Assembly: GCA_040751755.1 (NCBI GenBank)
Contig: JBFMHC010000035.1
Location: 62,001-126,000, forward strand
Direction of reading: 5' to 3'
DNA length: 64,000 bases
From: PFJX01 sp040751755
Lineage (GTDB): Bacteria; Pseudomonadota; Gammaproteobacteria; Burkholderiales; Thiobacillaceae
Shown here: one piece after another, positions 50,717 through 64,000 of the stretch
Layout of the letters: the number at the start of each line of letters is the position of its first letter
Position numbering within the stretch: position 1 is the first letter of the stretch
Program-made: the position numbers and the translations under genes
Notes under the pieces: generated by a model
Told to the model about the DNA's origin: nothing
Database searches by the model: none
What the model saw: the letters and a program-made list of their open reading frames with translations, nothing else

Positions 50717-51220
50717 TTGAGTCTGAATCTTGATGACAAGAAGGCCGTCGTGGCCGAGGTGTCGGCACAGGTGGCCGGCGCTGAGACCATCGTCGTGGCC
50801 GAGTACCGTGGCGTTGCGGTGAGCGATCTCACCGTGCTGCGCAAGAAGGCCCGCGAGTCCGGCGTCTACCTGCGCGTGCTGAAGAACACCCTGGTGCGTC
50901 GCGCCGTGGCGGGTACGCCGTTCGCCGATCTTGCCCAGCACATGGTCGGGCCGCTGATCTACAGCATCTCCGCCGACCCTGTCGCTGCCGCCAAGGTCCT
51001 GAACGATTTCGCCAAGACCAACGACAAGCTGATCCTGAAGACTGGCTCCTATGCCGGCAAGGTGATGAACGAAGCCGGTGTGAAAGAGCTGGCCTCCATC
51101 CCGAGCCGCGAGGAACTGCTCGCCAAACTGCTGGGCGTCATGCAGGCCCCGGTCTCCGGCTTCGCCGGCGCCCTGGCCGCCCTGGCCAAGCAGCGCGAGG
51201 AAGCAGGCGCCGCCGCTTGA
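50717..51220 (+). CDS. rplJ: 50S ribosomal protein L10 (TTG start)
   Basis: A 167-residue L10 starting SLNLDDKKAVVAEVSAQVAG with VVAEYRGVAVSDLTVLRKKA and KNTLVRRAV. The only start fitting the family N-terminus is TTG 50717, with AGGAGG at 50704-50709. An in-frame upstream codon at 50699 would put that Shine-Dalgarno inside the gene. It anchors L7/L12 dimers at the stalk base. It is preceded by the L10 leader. Confidence 0.96.
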   Translation: MSLNLDDKKAVVAEVSAQVAGAETIVVAEYRGVAVSDLTVLRKKARESGVYLRVLKNTLVRRAVAGTPFADLAQHMVGPLIYSISADPVAAAKVLNDFAKTNDKLILKTGSYAGKVMNEAGVKELASIPSREELLAKLLGVMQAPVSGFAGALAALAKQREEAGAAA

Positions 51221-51277
51221 TCCCACGAACGCGCATTCGTACACACTCTCACGACTATCGATTTTGGAGTTTTGAAC

Positions 51278-51655
51278 ATGGCTATTAGCAAAGAAGACAT
51301 CCTGGAAGCCGTTGGCGCCATGACGGTGATGGAACTGAACGACCTGGTGAAGGCGTTCGAAGAGAAGTTTGGCGTCTCCGCCGCCGCCCTGGCCGTTGCC
51401 GGCCCCGCCGCTGGTGGTGGTGCCGCGGCCGCCGCCGAGGAGAAGACCGAGTTCGACGTGATCCTGACCGCCGCCGGCGCCAACAAAGTGGGCGTCATCA
51501 AGGTGGTGCGCGCCATCACCGGCCTGGGTCTGAAGGAAGCCAAGGACCTGGTCGACGGCGCTCCCAAGCCCGTCAAGGAAGGTTGCCCGAAGGCCGAGGC
51601 CGACGACATCGCCAAGCAGCTGACCGAAGCGGGCGCCACCGCCGAGATCAAGTAA
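51278..51655 (+). CDS. rplL: 50S ribosomal protein L7/L12
   Basis: A 125-residue L7/L12: N-terminal dimerisation helices (ISKEDILEAVGAMTVMELND), an Ala/Gly hinge (AGPAAGGGAAAAAEEK) and the C-terminal factor-binding domain (TEFDVILTAAGANKVGVIKV; LGLKEAKDLVDGAPKPVKEG). GGAG precedes ATG 51278; a TTG two codons earlier is less likely. Confidence 0.98.
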   Translation: MAISKEDILEAVGAMTVMELNDLVKAFEEKFGVSAAALAVAGPAAGGGAAAAAEEKTEFDVILTAAGANKVGVIKVVRAITGLGLKEAKDLVDGAPKPVKEGCPKAEADDIAKQLTEAGATAEIK

Positions 51656-51674
51656 GCAATGCTGCAACTGGGTT

Positions 51675-51694
51675 CAGGGGGCGCAGGCCCCCTG
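51675..51694 (+). terminator. GC hairpin between rplL and rpoB
   Basis: CAGGGGGC-GCAG-GCCCCCTG is a perfect 8-bp stem 19 bases after the rplL stop. No T-run follows. It may be an RNA-processing site or transcript-end stabiliser. Confidence 0.5.
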
Positions 51695-51704
51695 CCCACC
51701 CGGA

Positions 51705-51733
51705 GGCTGGCGGTGTCACACCGCCGGCCTTTT
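51705..51733 (+). terminator. Terminator-like attenuator between rplL and rpoB
   Basis: GGCTGGCGGTGT pairs with ACACCGCCGGCC (one G-T-type mismatch position) and is followed by TTTT. It matches the position of the E. coli rplL-rpoB attenuator, which lets only part of the ribosomal-protein transcripts continue into rpoBC. Confidence 0.75.
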
Positions 51734-51853
51734 GGCGTTTCAGGCATCAGCTATCAGGGATGCGGTACCGACGGGCAAGCGAGTCTATTCAAGTGCCCGA
51801 GCTGGAACGGAATTTCTGATACCTGATCCCTGTCTACTGGAGACGGAACTGTC

Positions 51854-56173
<4,320 letters not shown>

Positions 56174-56197
56174 TCGGGTTCCAGGAGCATACCGACC

Positions 56198-60397
<4,200 letters not shown>

Positions 60398-60427
60398 CCC
60401 GGATTGACTGCGGCCGATTTTTTTGGC

Positions 60428-60456
60428 TTGACAGTCCCGGGTACCGACACTACTAT
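60428..60456 (+). promoter_or_regulatory. Strong sigma-70 promoter of the str operon
   Basis: TTGACA (60428-60433), a 17-base spacer and TACTAT (60451-60456), about 97 bases before the rpsL ATG and just after a T-rich stretch (60419-60424) downstream of rpoC. It would drive rpsL-rpsG-fusA-tuf. Confidence 0.85.
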
Positions 60457-60475
60457 CCACAGTCTTTTTTAAGCC

Positions 60476-60514
60476 GGCCCGCGATGCGCCCAGGATTTGC
60501 GCGCGTCGCGGGCC
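60476..60514 (+). promoter_or_regulatory. GC-rich stem-loop in the rpsL leader
   Basis: GGCCCGCGA (60476-60484) pairs perfectly with TCGCGGGCC (60506-60514), with further internal GCGC pairing. It begins shortly after the expected transcription start and could control str-operon translation or stability. Confidence 0.6.
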
Positions 60515-60552
60515 GATACTTTCAGCGTTTTTGAATGTTGGGATTGCGTTAG

Positions 60553-60933
60553 ATGCCGACCATCAACCAATTGGTGCGAAAGCCCCGTCAGGCTCCGATC
60601 GAGAAGAGCAAAGTGCCGGCCATGGAGGCCTGTCCGCAGAAACGTGGTGTGTGCACGCGCGTGTACACCACCACCCCGAAGAAGCCGAACTCCGCGTTGC
60701 GTAAGGTCGCCAAGGTGCGCCTGTCCAACGGCTTCGAGATCATCGGCTACATCGGTGGCGAAGGGCACAACCTGCAGGAGCACTCCGTGGTGCTGGTGCG
60801 CGGCGGACGTGTGAAGGACTTGCCCGGTGTGCGTTACCACATCGTGCGCGGCAGCCTGGATACCGCGGGCGTGAAGGATCGCAAGCAGTCCCGTTCCAAG
60901 TACGGCGCCAAGCGTGCCAAGACTGGCAAGTAA
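60553..60933 (+). CDS. rpsL: 30S ribosomal protein S12
   Basis: A 126-residue S12: MPTINQLVRKPRQAP, RVYTTTPKKPNSALRKVAKV and HNLQEHSVVLVRGGRVKDLPGVRYHIVRG. Lys43 (with Met counted) in TTPKKPNS is the wild-type residue whose change gives streptomycin resistance. First gene of the str operon; it controls decoding accuracy. Confidence 0.98.
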   Translation: MPTINQLVRKPRQAPIEKSKVPAMEACPQKRGVCTRVYTTTPKKPNSALRKVAKVRLSNGFEIIGYIGGEGHNLQEHSVVLVRGGRVKDLPGVRYHIVRGSLDTAGVKDRKQSRSKYGAKRAKTGK

Positions 60934-60950
60934 GAACAAGGAGTTACAGC

Positions 60951-61421
60951 ATGCCCCGTCGTCGCGAAGTCCCCAAGCGCATCGTCCTGCCGGATCCCAA
61001 GTTTGGTAGCACCGAGGTTGCCAAGTTCATGAACGTGATCATGAACAGCGGCAAGAAGGCCGTTGCCGAGCGCATCGTCTATGGTGCCTTCGAGCAGATC
61101 AACAAGAAGAGCGGCAAGGACCCGGTCGAGGTCTTCAATCAGGCCATGTCCAACGTGCGTCCCATTGTCGAGGTCAAGTCCCGCCGCGTCGGTGGTGCCA
61201 ACTACCAGGTGCCCGTCGAGGTGCGTCCCGCCCGTCGTGCCGCCCTGGCCATGCGCTGGATCAAGGATGCTGCGCGCAAGCGTGGCGAGAAATCCATGGG
61301 TCAGCGTCTCGCGGGTGAGTTGCTGGACGCCGCCGAGGGTCGTGGCTCGGCCATGAAGAAGCGCGAGGAAGTGCACCGCATGGCGGAGGCGAACAAGGCC
61401 TTCTCCCATTTCCGCTTCTAA
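60951..61421 (+). CDS. rpsG: 30S ribosomal protein S7
   Basis: A 156-residue S7 of normal length: MPRRREVPKRIVLPDPKFGS, MNVIMNSGKKAVAERIVYGA and the C-terminal GEKSMGQRLAGELLDAAEGR. It organises the 3' domain of 16S rRNA and, in E. coli, represses str-operon translation. AAGGAG precedes the ATG, 17 bases after rpsL. Confidence 0.98.
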   Translation: MPRRREVPKRIVLPDPKFGSTEVAKFMNVIMNSGKKAVAERIVYGAFEQINKKSGKDPVEVFNQAMSNVRPIVEVKSRRVGGANYQVPVEVRPARRAALAMRWIKDAARKRGEKSMGQRLAGELLDAAEGRGSAMKKREEVHRMAEANKAFSHFRF

Positions 61422-61439
61422 TCACAAGGATTCAAGACC

Positions 61440-63533
<2,094 letters not shown>

Positions 63534-63557
63534 TTGAACTGAACGAGGGTTACGAAC

Positions 63558-64000
63558 ATGGCCAAGGAAAAATTCGAGCGTACGAAGCCGCACGTGAACG
63601 TTGGGACGATTGGACACGTTGACCACGGCAAGACGACGTTGACTGCCGCGATCACCACGATCCTGTCGAAGAAGTTTGGTGGTGCCGCCAAGGGCTACGC
63701 CGACATCGACTCAGCGCCGGAAGAGAAGGCGCGCGGCATCACCATCAACACCGCGCACGTGGAATACGAGACGGCCACCCGTCACTACGCCCACGTGGAC
63801 TGCCCCGGCCACGCCGACTACGTGAAGAACATGATCACGGGTGCTGCGCAGATGGACGGCGCCATCCTGGTCGTGTCCGCCGCCGACGGCCCGATGCCGC
63901 AGACCCGCGAGCACATCCTGCTGGCGCGTCAGGTGGGCGTGCCCTACATCATCGTCTACATGAACAAGGCCGACATGGTCGACGACGCCGAGCTCCTCGA
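63558..64000 (+). CDS. tuf: Elongation factor Tu (second copy, 3' end beyond window)
   Basis: The first 147 codons of a second EF-Tu at the end of the str operon. Compared with the first copy at 46940 only one synonymous base differs (GGT instead of GGC in the KFGGAAKG segment). Normal in proteobacteria with two tuf genes. Its end lies outside the window. Confidence 0.97.
   Translation, partial: MAKEKFERTKPHVNVGTIGHVDHGKTTLTAAITTILSKKFGGAAKGYADIDSAPEEKARGITINTAHVEYETATRHYAHVDCPGHADYVKNMITGAAQMDGAILVVSAADGPMPQTREHILLARQVGVPYIIVYMNKADMVDDAELL

Overview
This is a high-G+C chromosomal segment (about two thirds G+C by eye) of a proteobacterium, most likely a betaproteobacterium of the Rhodocyclales/Nitrosomonadales type. 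The inference rests on HprK beside PtsN, Hpf and RpoN; the nadB / rpoE-rseABC-mucD-lepA-lepB-DUF4845-rnc-era-recO-pdxJ order; and the sigma factor / DUF3619 / DUF3106 / RDD cluster next to the tRNA-tuf locus. No phage, plasmid, CRISPR array or insertion-sequence transposase was found.

Layout. (1) 1-8630, minus strand: an exosortase A (XrtA/PEP-CTERM) polysaccharide cluster with an O-antigen-ligase-like protein, a parallel beta-helix protein, three glycosyltransferases, the XrtA-type amidotransferase and XrtA with a C-terminal EpsI domain. (2) 8764-14771, plus strand: aroB-dgt, then an envelope group (SRPBCC protein, lipoprotein, EEP-family protein, cardiolipin synthase) and a small EamA protein. 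(3) 14772-16127: repeat-rich, with a 72-bp perfect inverted repeat enclosing an AT-richer MltR-like gene. (4) 16128-25105, minus strand: ubiX, Gx transporter, NusG-domain-II protein, rapZ, hprK, ptsN, hpf, rpoN, lptB, lptA, lptC, kdsC, kdsD (nitrogen-PTS/sigma-54 control and LPS assembly). (5) 25148-29126: a Kef-type antiporter, a 48-residue prepilin-like peptide and an orphan histidine kinase. (6) 29229-39269, minus strand: pdxJ, recO, era, rnc, DUF4845, lepB, lepA, mucD, rseC, rseB, rseA, rpoE (envelope stress, secretion, ribosome biogenesis). (7) 39436-44728: nadB, pepA, lptF, lptG. (8) 44739-46472, minus strand: a tightly coupled operon of a sigma factor, DUF3619, DUF3106 and RDD proteins. 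(9) 46552-64000, plus strand: tRNA-Tyr/Gly/Thr, tuf, tRNA-Trp, secE, nusG, rplK, rplA, rplJ, rplL, rpoB, rpoC, then rpsL, rpsG, fusA and a second tuf that runs off the window.

Genes are densely packed, often with ATGA-type overlaps and several GTG/TTG starts. The most notable points are: a roughly 80-residue segment in RpoB (residues about 415-493) where E. coli has only a short linker; dispersed GC-rich palindromic repeats that occur between genes and also read in frame through the XrtA-cluster glycosyltransferase and XrtA itself; the inverted-repeat-bounded MltR-like gene; and the sigma factor/DUF3619/DUF3106/RDD operon, whose domain layout resembles a sigma / membrane anti-sigma / periplasmic sensor module.
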